A stretch of 10,950 nucleotides of DNA. Source: Sinorhizobium sp. GTDB lineage: Bacteria > Pseudomonadota > Alphaproteobacteria > Rhizobiales > Rhizobiaceae. Below, in pieces: positions 1-6,142 of the stretch. The first letter of the stretch is position 1; every line of letters starts with the position of its first letter. Below the pieces are notes generated by a model. It did no database searches. It was given only the letters and a program-made list of their open reading frames with translations, and was not told the DNA's origin. The position numbers and the translations under genes are program-made. The DNA lies in contig JAPSJG010000083.1 in NCBI GenBank assembly GCA_031178305.1, forward strand, positions 1 through 10,950, given 5' to 3'.

Positions 1-85
1 TAAACCACTGACAGTTTAGGCTTTCGCGGTTTGCTCCCGGTTCCATGCAGCGGCTCGGAGATGCCGTGGGGCCAAAATCTTCGAA

Positions 86-121
86 TTGCGCCTTGCGCTC
101 TCCCTCAAGCTATGGCAATAG
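86..121 (+). promoter_or_regulatory. weak candidate promoter for tRNA-Thr
   Basis: TTGCGC at 86-91 lies 18 bases before CTATGG at 110-115. This resembles, with mismatches, the rhizobial housekeeping promoter (CTTGAC, 17 bases, CTATAT). Transcription would start near 122, leaving a leader of about 40 bases before the tRNA. An overlapping alternative is CTTGCG at 92-97 with CAATAG at 116-121. Neither is strong. Nothing else recognisable lies in 1-161. Confidence 0.22.
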
Positions 122-161
122 GCGCCTCGCTTACTGCGGCTCGTCACTAATGCCGCCGGAT

Positions 162-236
162 GCTGCTATAGCTCAGGGGTAGAGCACTCCCTTGGTAAGG
201 GAGAGGCCGAGAGTTCAAATCTCTCTAGCAGCACCA
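162..236 (+). tRNA. tRNA-Thr (anticodon GGU)
   Basis: A complete cloverleaf can be drawn by eye. The acceptor stem is GCTGCTA (162-168) with TAGCAGC (226-232), the D stem is GCTC/GAGC (171-174, 182-185), and the anticodon stem is CTCCC/GGGAG (187-191, 199-203). The anticodon loop is TTGGTAA, which puts anticodon GGT at 194-196 and reads threonine ACC/ACU codons. The T stem is GAGAG/CTCTC (209-213, 221-225) with loop TTCAAAT. Discriminator A233 and an encoded CCA (234-236) complete the 3' end. All stems are fully paired, so the gene looks functional. It converges on the K+ transporter gene, whose stop lies 57 bases downstream. No duplicated 3' end suggesting an integrated island was seen. Confidence 0.97.
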
Positions 237-292
237 TTCATTTCCTCAACGGAACTATCGAGAAGAGCGCGTTCTGCCGCGTCCTGGCGCGC

Positions 293-2194
293 CTAGACGA
301 TCACTTGCTCTCCCAGCTCGACAACCCGGTTTGGCGGCAGGTGGAAGTAGTCGGTCGGGTCGATCGCCGATGCCGCCATGGCGATGAAGAGCTTGTCCTG
401 CCAGAGCGGCATGCCGGAGTTCGGGTCTGCAACGAGCTTCCGCCTGCCCAGATAAAACGACGTCGTCATGATCTCGAACTTGAGGCCTGCCTTTCGGCAC
501 TGCGCAAGCGCCTGCGACACATTCTGTTCGTCCATGAAGCCGAAGCGCAGCTCCAATTTGCTGAATCGGTCGGAGAGCTTCGTGAGGGTGAAACGGTCCT
601 TCTCCGGGACATAGGGCACTCTGGCGGTCTTGATCGTCAGGATCACGTTTTGCTGATGGAGCACGTGATTATGCTTTATGTTGTGCAAGAGAACGGCCGG
701 GGTCGTATCCGGGGTGGCCGTGAGGAAGATCGCTGTTCCGGGTACGATGACGGGGGCGTGCTCGGACTTGCGTTCGACTGCGGCTATGAACTGGCTCAGC
801 GGAATCTCCTGGCGAGCCGTCTTTCCGCGCAGCAGCCTCACACCCCTTCGCCAGGTCCACATCATCGTCATAACCGTGGCGGCGAAAAGGATGGGAACGT
901 AGCCGCCGTGGTGAATCTTGAAGAGGTTGGCGCCGAGAAAAATCGCTTCCAGCAAGAACAGCGGGAGCAGGAAGGCAGTGGCAGTCCAGGCAGACCAATT
1001 CCACAGATAACGGACGAAGGCGAAGGCGAGGATCGTGTCGATTATCATGGCGCCGCTGATTGAGACGCCGTATGCGGGTGCAAGCGATTCGGAACTGCCG
1101 AATACAAGCATGAGGACAAGCACCCCGGTCAGGAGCGCGGTGTTGACCCACGGCAGATAGATCTGACCCGTCTGGGTTTCCGAGGTGAAGCAGATCTGCA
1201 ATCGCGGCAGGAACCCAAGGTGAATCGCTTGCCGCACGAGCGAGAAGGCTCCGGTGATCACCGACTGACTGGCGATGATCGTTGCGGCGGTGGCAAGGAT
1301 CACCACCGGCAAGATCGCCCACTTCGGGAACATCAGGAAGAATGGATCGGAGCCGGCATCCGGATGGGACAGCACCAGGGCGCCCTGACCGAGGTAGTTC
1401 AAGGCCAGAGCCGGAAAGACCACGGCGAACCAAGCCGCCTGGATAGGGCGCCGGCCGAAGTGACCGAGATCGGCATAAAGCGCCTCCGCACCTGTCACCG
1501 TTAGGAAAACGGCCCCGAGCACGATGAAGCCCATAAGGCCGGCATTCCACAAGAAGACCATCGCATGGAAGGGATTGAACGCGGCGAGAATTGCCAGGTC
1601 GTCGCCGACGTGGGCGATACCTGCCCCTCCCAGGACAAAAAACCAGACGAGAGTGATTGGCCCGAAGAAGCTCGACACGGCTCCCGTACCTTGGGACTGG
1701 ATGGCAAACAACAGCACCATGATCCCGACCGAAATCGGCAAGACGTAATCGTGGAAGGCTGGCGTCACGAGCCTTATACCCTCGACGGCCGACAGAACGG
1801 AAAGGGCCGGCGTGATCATCGCGTCGCCGATAAACAATGCAGCGCCCAGAATTCCGGCCGCAAACATCAATGTCGTATATCGCGGCGCCCTTTTCATCAG
1901 CAGAGCGAGCAGCGACAGTGTGCCGCCTTCGCCATCATTGTCCGCACGCAGCAGGAACAGGACGTATTTGCAGGTGACGATGATTGTCAGTGTCCAGAGC
2001 ATCAGGGAAATGAGACCGATAACCTCCTCGCGTTCGATACCGCCTCCAGCAAACGGCCGCAGTGCCTCGCGGAAGGCATAAAGAGGGCTCGTCCCGATGT
2101 CGCCGTAAACCACCCCCACCGACCCCAGAGTCAGCGCCAGAAACTGGCGCAAGCTTTTCGCTTGTACAGGTGCATGGTCGAGGGAGGCAGTCAT
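293..2194 (-). CDS. kup: KUP-family potassium uptake transporter
   Basis: Inner-membrane K+ (probably K+/H+ symport) transporter of the KUP/HAK/KT family, 633 aa, a normal length for bacterial Kup. The signature GDIGTSPLYA sits at residues 31-40 in the first membrane segment. Other conserved family stretches are DGEGG (87-91), GDAMITPALSVLSAVEG (123-139), TGAEALYADLGHFG (234-247), LNYLGQGALVL (265-275) and the GANLFKIHHGGYVP region (421-434). Roughly twelve hydrophobic segments fill residues 18-447, and a soluble C-terminal domain of about 185 residues follows, as in the family. The ATG at 2194 is supported by AGGGGG five bases upstream and by the promoter at 2226-2254. The gene is monocistronic here, convergent with tRNA-Thr. 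Rhizobia often carry more than one kup copy, so which paralogue this is cannot be told from the window. Confidence 0.96.
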   Translation of the reverse strand: MTASLDHAPVQAKSLRQFLALTLGSVGVVYGDIGTSPLYAFREALRPFAGGGIEREEVIGLISLMLWTLTIIVTCKYVLFLLRADNDGEGGTLSLLALLMKRAPRYTTLMFAAGILGAALFIGDAMITPALSVLSAVEGIRLVTPAFHDYVLPISVGIMVLLFAIQSQGTGAVSSFFGPITLVWFFVLGGAGIAHVGDDLAILAAFNPFHAMVFLWNAGLMGFIVLGAVFLTVTGAEALYADLGHFGRRPIQAAWFAVVFPALALNYLGQGALVLSHPDAGSDPFFLMFPKWAILPVVILATAATIIASQSVITGAFSLVRQAIHLGFLPRLQICFTSETQTGQIYLPWVNTALLTGVLVLMLVFGSSESLAPAYGVSISGAMIIDTILAFAFVRYLWNWSAWTATAFLLPLFLLEAIFLGANLFKIHHGGYVPILFAATVMTMMWTWRRGVRLLRGKTARQEIPLSQFIAAVERKSEHAPVIVPGTAIFLTATPDTTPAVLLHNIKHNHVLHQQNVILTIKTARVPYVPEKDRFTLTKLSDRFSKLELRFGFMDEQNVSQALAQCRKAGLKFEIMTTSFYLGRRKLVADPNSGMPLWQDKLFIAMAASAIDPTDYFHLPPNRVVELGEQVIV

Positions 2195-2225
2195 GGATTC
2201 CCCCTATATTCCGTTGTCCGCTGTC

Positions 2226-2254
2226 ATACGACTGCGCAAATTCGGGTTTGTCAA
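2226..2254 (-). promoter_or_regulatory. candidate sigma-70 promoter of kup
   Basis: On the minus strand a perfect TTGACA (-35, 2249-2254) is followed after exactly 17 bases by TCGTAT (-10, 2226-2231). Transcription would start near 2219, about 25 bases before the kup ATG, leaving room for the AGGGGG ribosome binding site. The -35 is strong and the -10 is only partial. Confidence 0.5.
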
Positions 2255-2337
2255 ACGCGAGCAGCACGACCTCCGCGGTGAACACCAGAACTGCGGGAAG
2301 TTTCCTGCTGCACGTCTCCCTGCATCGAACCCGAATT
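2239..2337. repeat. 10-bp perfect inverted repeat, arms 79 bp apart
   Basis: AATTCGGGTT (2239-2248) and its exact reverse complement AACCCGAATT (2328-2337) flank a stretch upstream of kup. The left arm lies within the -35/-10 spacer of the putative kup promoter. It could be a pair of half-sites for a regulator or a chance match. Between the arms no other feature is visible. Confidence 0.35.
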
Positions 2338-2364
2338 AAAAACATGCGGCAATTCGAAGTAGCT

Positions 2365-2380
2365 AGCGCCGTATGGCGCT
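2365..2380 (-). terminator. hairpin downstream of the penicillin-binding protein gene
   Basis: AGCGCC / GGCGCT with a four-base loop (2365-2370, 2375-2380) lies 38 bases beyond the stop codon of the penicillin-binding protein gene, on its strand. No T-tract follows directly (a TTTTT occurs about 20 bases later), so it is at best a weak or Rho-assisted terminator. Confidence 0.3.
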
Positions 2381-2418
2381 CGCAAAGTACAGCTTGCGGC
2401 GGGCAATATCTGCATGCG

Positions 2419-4668
2419 CTATCTCTCGCATAGTCTCCGCGGCCCGTGATAGGGCTGGAACGTGCAATCGTCGGGGCGGAACGAGCGGTAAGCCCTTGCG
2501 CAGGCGCGGAAGTTGCAAGTCGGTGCGGAGCCGGCAACCCTCGGCTCGGCCTCTTCCGGACTGCCCTGGGCCAAGGCCGCGGTCATGAAACTCCGCCAGA
2601 TCTTGGCAGGCAGCTTGCCGCCGGTGACGTCATTCATCGGCTTCTCGTCGTCGTTGCCGACCCACACGCCGACGATCAGCGGCTCGGTGAAGCCGATGAA
2701 CCAGGCGTCGCGGTGGTTCTGGCTGGTGCCGGTCTTGCCGGCGGCCGGCGCTCCGATATCGGCTTCGCGGCCGGTTCCGCGCGCAACGACCAGCCTCAAC
2801 AAGCCGACGAGGTCTGGCCGATACTGGCTGATGTCGGTCGTCGGCCTTCTGGACGGACCGACGCGGAAGGCCTGTGGCTGACCGTCGGCGTGCAGGGACA
2901 CGATGCCCCAGGGCTCGATCGGCGCCCGGCCGGCTCGAACGGACGCGTAGGCGCCCGTCAGATCGAGCAGGTTCACTTCCGAGGAGCCGAGCGCAAGGCT
3001 CGGGTTGTCGATAAGCTCTGCGTCGATCCCGAGTTCCCGCGCGGCCTCGACGACCCGGTCGATCCCGACCTCCATCGCCAAGGCAACGGTGGCCGCGTTC
3101 AGCGAGCGCGCGAAGGCTTCCGCTATGCTGACCGGACCGTTATAGCCGCCGCCGAAATTCTCCGGCGACCAGCCGCCGATGTCGATCGGCGCATCATCGA
3201 TCGGATCGAAGGGGGTGAGGCCGGCCTTGAGCGCAGCGTAGTAGACGAAAAGCTTGAAGGCCGAGCCAGGCTGGCGCATGGCCGAGACCGCGCGGTTGAA
3301 AGTACTCTTCGAATAGTCGCGCCCGCCGACCATGGCGACCACGGCGCCCTGTGGCGTCATCGCCACCAGAGCCGCCTGCGAGGCGCCAACCTTTGCGCCT
3401 TCCCGCTTGAGCGCGTCGGCCATGACCTTTTCGGCGATCGCCTGCAGCCTCGCTACCATCGTCGTCCTGATCCTGATGGTGCCGCGATAGGGACCTGCGA
3501 GTTCGCGCGCATCCTGCATGACCCAATCCGAAAACCAGCTGCCGGAACGCGTCGCCGGCGTCGTCGGCTGAAGGCTGGCAAATTCCGCGCGCGCCGTCTC
3601 GGCCTGTTCTGCCGTGATCGTGCCTCCTTTGCGCATGGCTTCGAGGACCGAGTCCGCTTGGCTGCGGGCGCCCTCCGGATTGGCAAGCGGATTGAGCTGC
3701 GAAGGGGCGCGGATGATGCCTGCGAGCATTGCCGACTCGCCGAGATTGAGCTCGTGCACGTCCTTGTCGAAATAAATACGGGCGGCGGCCGGCACGCCGG
3801 TCGCACCCGCGCCCAAATAGATATTGTTCAGATAGCGGGTGAGTATCTCGTCCTTGCCGAGCTTGCGCTCCAGCCAGAAGGCGATCACCGCCTCCTGTAT
3901 CTTTCGCTTCCAGGTGCGCTCCCGCTCCAGGTAGAGGATCTTGATCAGCTGCTGCGTGATCGTGCTGCCGCCTTGAACGACTGCGCCCGCCCCCAGATTC
4001 GCATAGATTGCCCGAGCGATGCCCCTCAGATCGATGCCGGAATGTGCATAGAAGCGGCGATCCTCCCTCGCGAGGACGGCATCGATGAGGTGCTGCGGAA
4101 AGTCCTCTCGCGCCGCATAGGGGCCCTGAATCGGTCCCTGGCTCACCAAGGGCTTGCCGTCCGCCGTTTCAAGCACCACGACCGGCTTCAGCGAGCCATC
4201 GGCAATTTCGTCCCAGGGAACATCCGCCAAGGCCCAGGCGAAGACGGCGATCAGAAATACAAGGAATGCCGCGCTTCCGGTCAGGGCACTGCGCGCCAAC
4301 ATCCTTCCTGTTGGGCTGTGATTGCCGCTTGAATCGCCTTCTCTCCAGCGCCCGCCTCGCAACCTTTTCGGCGATGAGTGAACTGCTGAAGCCACTTTCA
4401 AGGTAGACGGCTTCCGATTATTTCTCTGTCGGCCGCGGAGGGAAATGAACCCCGCGCCGATTCTTCCGGCCGTGCTGCGCACAGCCGGGGGTACCTCCTC
4501 GCGAAGAGCTCGGCCAAGTCTCGTGAGGGCGCGTGCCAGTCCGGCAAAGGCCTTCCTCGTCTTGGCGAAACCCGGGCTTTGCTCCTTGGATGAGCGGTCG
4601 CGATCGAACAGAGGCCTTTCCGCCCGCTTGTCCTCCCGATCGTCCGGCGCGACTTCGCTTTCCGCCAT
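2419..4668 (-). CDS. class A penicillin-binding protein (PBP1A-type), bifunctional, with BA14K-like tail
   Basis: Builds peptidoglycan in the periplasm: an N-terminal glycosyltransferase polymerises lipid II and a C-terminal transpeptidase cross-links stem peptides. 749 aa. Residues 1-125 are basic, Ser/Arg-rich and predicted cytoplasmic, longer than in many homologues. One membrane anchor lies at about 129-149. The GT51 domain spans about 165-345, with the catalytic Glu in EDRRF (E202) and GGSTITQQ at 233-240. The transpeptidase spans about 395-700: nucleophile S469 in SAFK (469-472), SLN at 522-524, KTGT at 645-648. All key residues are present. The final 32 residues carry four Cys (718, 723, 735, 747) and the pattern C-x3-YRSF-x-P-x3-T-F-x2-Y-x-G-x-R-R-x-C, resembling the BA14K motif of small rhizobial/Brucella envelope proteins. 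Start ATG at 4668 has GGGAG upstream. A CCTGGA/TCCAGG hairpin (4693-4711) lies in the leader. Confidence 0.95.
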   Translation of the reverse strand: MAESEVAPDDREDKRAERPLFDRDRSSKEQSPGFAKTRKAFAGLARALTRLGRALREEVPPAVRSTAGRIGAGFISLRGRQRNNRKPSTLKVASAVHSSPKRLRGGRWREGDSSGNHSPTGRMLARSALTGSAAFLVFLIAVFAWALADVPWDEIADGSLKPVVVLETADGKPLVSQGPIQGPYAAREDFPQHLIDAVLAREDRRFYAHSGIDLRGIARAIYANLGAGAVVQGGSTITQQLIKILYLERERTWKRKIQEAVIAFWLERKLGKDEILTRYLNNIYLGAGATGVPAAARIYFDKDVHELNLGESAMLAGIIRAPSQLNPLANPEGARSQADSVLEAMRKGGTITAEQAETARAEFASLQPTTPATRSGSWFSDWVMQDARELAGPYRGTIRIRTTMVARLQAIAEKVMADALKREGAKVGASQAALVAMTPQGAVVAMVGGRDYSKSTFNRAVSAMRQPGSAFKLFVYYAALKAGLTPFDPIDDAPIDIGGWSPENFGGGYNGPVSIAEAFARSLNAATVALAMEVGIDRVVEAARELGIDAELIDNPSLALGSSEVNLLDLTGAYASVRAGRAPIEPWGIVSLHADGQPQAFRVGPSRRPTTDISQYRPDLVGLLRLVVARGTGREADIGAPAAGKTGTSQNHRDAWFIGFTEPLIVGVWVGNDDEKPMNDVTGGKLPAKIWRSFMTAALAQGSPEEAEPRVAGSAPTCNFRACARAYRSFRPDDCTFQPYHGPRRLCER

Positions 4669-4692
4669 CCGAGCTCCCGATCAGCCGCTCCC

Positions 4693-4711
4693 CCTGGACG
4701 AAGCATCCAGG
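4693..4711 (-). other. hairpin in the leader of the penicillin-binding protein gene
   Basis: CCTGGA (4693-4698) pairs with TCCAGG (4706-4711) across a seven-base loop, 25 bases before the ATG at 4668. It could terminate transcripts from the small secreted gene upstream or influence initiation, but no T-tract follows. Function unknown. Confidence 0.25.
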
Positions 4712-4780
4712 AGGCACACGTCTTCGTCTGCTGTTGGCATCTGAGCGCCCGCAGTGAGAAGTCCCGCGGCGCGTAGCGGA

Positions 4781-5079
4781 TCAGTATAGATCATAATAGG
4801 CTGGAGCCCAGCGGCCGCGCTTGCACTTGATCTCTTCCTTATATTCGTCGGCGTCCCACTTGCGCTCGATCTTGCAGTTGCCGCGCCGATATTCCTCTTT
4901 GTGGGCGCTGCGGTACCTATGCTCGCGATAGCAGCGCCGAGGATTCCAATGATCGCGCTCATGGTAGCGAGGAATCATCGTCCGTGACCGCTTTCGTCTT
5001 TCCAGGGATCAGCTGCAGCCGTCCCGGCGGCGACCGTCATCGCTCCAATGAGGGTGAGCACCAAGCCGGCAATCTTCAT
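4781..5079 (-). pseudogene. small secreted protein gene split by a frame change (two ORFs overlapping at ATGA)
   Basis: The ATG at 5079 follows a near-ideal AAGGAGG site and starts a 34-residue ORF: signal peptide MKIAGLVLTLIGAM..., likely cleavage after AAA at 21-23, then DPWKDESGHGR and TGA (4977-4975). That TGA overlaps an ATG (4978-4976) opening a 65-residue ORF in the -1 frame. It is basic, has three Cys, contains KEEYRRGNCKIERKW and EYKEEIKC, and stops at 4781. The second ORF has no signal peptide and no good binding site of its own. The two read naturally as one exported protein of about 98 residues. Adding one base (CGATGATT to CGATGGATT) would give ...GHGRWIPRYHERD... without a stop. 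From memory, rhizobial small periplasmic proteins share this DESG...KEEY...CKIERKW...EYKEEIKC layout. Alternatives are a sequencing error, a real 1-nt deletion, or translational coupling through ATGA. No slippery heptamer is visible. Role unknown. Confidence 0.7.
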
Positions 5080-5136
5080 TGTAGGCCTCCTTGCCTTCCG
5101 CCCATAACGTAATTGTCGGCGAGTGGTTGCGAGAAA

Positions 5137-5151
5137 CATGTTTAAAACATG
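5137..5151. promoter_or_regulatory. 15-bp palindrome upstream of the small secreted gene
   Basis: CATGTTTAAAACATG is a perfect palindrome with a single central base (arms 5137-5143 and 5145-5151), 58 bases upstream of the ATG at 5079. The size and symmetry suit a dimeric repressor or activator operator. It does not match the FixK/FNR box (TTGAT-N4-ATCAA). The regulator is unknown. Confidence 0.4.
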
Positions 5152-5233
5152 GCCGCGCCACATCGATGGCGGGGCAGATCCACCGCTCTTGTCGGCTGCT
5201 TCTTGGGGGCGACCGTACGGGCGCCGCCAAGGG

Positions 5234-5249
5234 GTCAACCTTTCGTTAA
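5234..5249 (-). promoter_or_regulatory. CtrA-box-like site (one mismatch)
   Basis: On the minus strand TTAA (5249-5246), seven bases, then TTGAC (5238-5234) differs at one position from the alphaproteobacterial CtrA box TTAA-N7-TTAAC. It lies between divergent small genes, 105 bases before the 48-residue ORF and 155 bases before the secreted gene. A partial match of this kind arises easily by chance. Confidence 0.2.
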
Positions 5250-5354
5250 CCAAAAGCAACGTTACCCGGGGAACAGACGGAGCATCGCCACAGGATTATC
5301 CCGATCTTGCGTTCTTACGGACGAAGCAGATCGCGTGAATTCGGAGGACAGGGC

Positions 5355-5501
5355 ATGATCAAATCGGGTCTGGGCGCAACGGTCGCCGTTCTCGCCGTTT
5401 CGATTGCCGTCAGCGGCATTCTCCATGTTGCTCTGTCTCAATATCGGGCGGAGGCAAATGCCGCCGTTTCCGGCGAGATCACCTCATCGATACCGCGCTG
5501 A
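5355..5501 (+). CDS. small membrane or exported protein, 48 aa, unknown function
   Basis: The ATG at 5355 is preceded by GGAGG eight bases upstream, a convincing ribosome binding site. The 48-residue product starts MIKSGLGAT, has one hydrophobic segment at about residues 7-28, then a short hydrophilic tail (SQYRAEANAAVSGEITSSIP) ending at TGA 5499-5501. The hydrophobic part could be an uncleaved anchor or a signal peptide, which would leave a tail of only about 20 residues outside. I do not recognise the family. It is transcribed divergently from the split secreted gene, with a 275-base gap holding the palindrome at 5137-5151. The 135 bases after it show no clear terminator. Confidence 0.6.
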   Translation: MIKSGLGATVAVLAVSIAVSGILHVALSQYRAEANAAVSGEITSSIPR

Positions 5502-5636
5502 CGGCCGAGCGGCGCGTTGCCGCACGCCTGACGCTTGGCTCCACTGGAACTCGTCACTGCCTTTGACGCAACGGCTCGCCCCCGCTCGCCTTTCAAGGCT
5601 TGCGTTGCCACCGCTCATCCAGAAATGTAGCCGCTA

Positions 5637-5849
5637 TCAGGAATGTCGGTGATGCGGGTCCGGCGTGAAGTCGCCCATCCGAGCCAGGAGCTCGTCGCAG
5701 GAGCATTTCTTCTGCCCCATCAGGTCGAGAATGCGCCGAGCGGCCCTGTTGGCTTCTGCGCCATCCTTCCCGACGTTGTGCAGAGCGCACCAAATATCGA
5801 GTGCTCCCCGCATAACGTCTACGTCATGTGGTGAATAGGCTTGACGCAC
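5637..5849 (-). CDS. small cytoplasmic protein, 70 aa, unknown function
   Basis: The GTG start at 5849 has GGAGG five bases upstream. The 70-residue product opens MRQAYSPHDVDVMRGALDIW and is predicted mostly helical, with Cys at 21, 49 and 51. It ends in a His/Pro-rich tail (PDPHHRHS). The layout (short N-terminal YSPHD stretch, a helix, then AxRILDLM) recalls small uncharacterised rhizobial proteins that open with a T/SPxD motif, but the similarity is from memory and no function follows. It is monocistronic. An inverted repeat (5863-5929) lies just upstream of its ribosome binding site. Confidence 0.65.
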   Translation of the reverse strand: MRQAYSPHDVDVMRGALDIWCALHNVGKDGAEANRAARRILDLMGQKKCSCDELLARMGDFTPDPHHRHS

Positions 5850-5862
5850 GAACCCCTCCCAA

Positions 5863-5930
5863 GGTGTACCTCAATGTGCGCCATCATGGGGTATTTCAGG
5901 GGAAATTCAAGAAAATAGTGAGGTACCCCA
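5863..5930. repeat. nested inverted repeats upstream of the 70-aa gene
   Basis: GGTGTACCTCA (5863-5873) matches the reverse complement of TGAGGTACCCC (5919-5929) at 10 of 11 positions. In between, TGGGGTA (5887-5893) is exactly complementary to TACCCCA (5924-5930), so the right arm can pair with either left partner. The left arm begins 13 bases upstream of the GTG at 5849 and would sit beside its Shine-Dalgarno in a transcript. The alternative pairings could be a switchable leader or paired operator sites, but this is inference. Confidence 0.35.
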
Positions 5931-6048
5931 ATAAGTCATACGATTGCGGCTGGACGCATCCAAATTCCGTCGCTTGCGCGCCCCACGCAAGGCGCCGCTC
6001 TGAGGCCCGTTCGGCTCGCGACCTTAACGGGAACTTAAGATTCTACTG

Positions 6049-6126
6049 CTAAATCTGGGGGTGCGATGATGGACACTCGCAAACTCAACTCCCCTTCTCG
6101 AAACCGGCTCGCGCCGGTTTCTTTTT
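6049..6126 (+). ncRNA. candidate small RNA (or 20-codon ORF) ending in an intrinsic terminator
   Basis: A strong plus-strand terminator ends here although no plus-strand gene precedes it for over 500 bases, implying a short independent transcript. Its start is unknown. An extended -10-like TGCTAAAT lies at 6047-6054, and CTTAAC/CTTAAG occur at 6023-6039, but spacing is poor. The transcript would also carry a 20-codon ORF, ATG 6066-6068 to TAG 6126-6128, preceded by GGGGG. The ORF runs through the terminator stem, so it is more likely incidental or a leader than a real gene. Rhizobia have many intergenic trans-acting sRNAs of this size. I cannot assign a family. The neighbouring pncB runs on the opposite strand and ends 17 bases away. 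Confidence 0.35.
6100..6126 (+). terminator. intrinsic terminator, plus strand
   Basis: GAAACCGGC (6100-6108) pairs perfectly with GCCGGTTTC (6113-6121) around a TCGC tetraloop, followed by TTTTT (6122-6126). It works in plus orientation only, since the minus strand lacks a T-tract after the stem. It nevertheless lies just past the pncB stop and may hinder read-through from that side. Confidence 0.8.
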
Positions 6127-6142
6127 AGGCGGCTTGCGCAGG

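Noticed and set aside
162..236. tRNA-Thr as the attachment site of a genomic island
   Set aside because: No integrase gene and no duplicated tRNA 3' end in the window; neighbouring genes are housekeeping.
305..1063. 252-residue plus-strand frame
   Set aside because: Antisense to kup, whose conserved C-terminal domain motifs are read on the minus strand.
2446..4332. 628-residue open frame on the plus strand
   Set aside because: Antisense to the penicillin-binding protein gene, which has every catalytic motif. The plus-strand translation is Arg/Gly/Asp-rich with no domain, an artefact of high GC at third positions.
5502..5636. GCAACG / CGTTGC pairing (about 5569-5608) as a terminator for the flanking small genes
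   Set aside because: The arms are short with a loop of roughly 30 bases and there is no T-tract.
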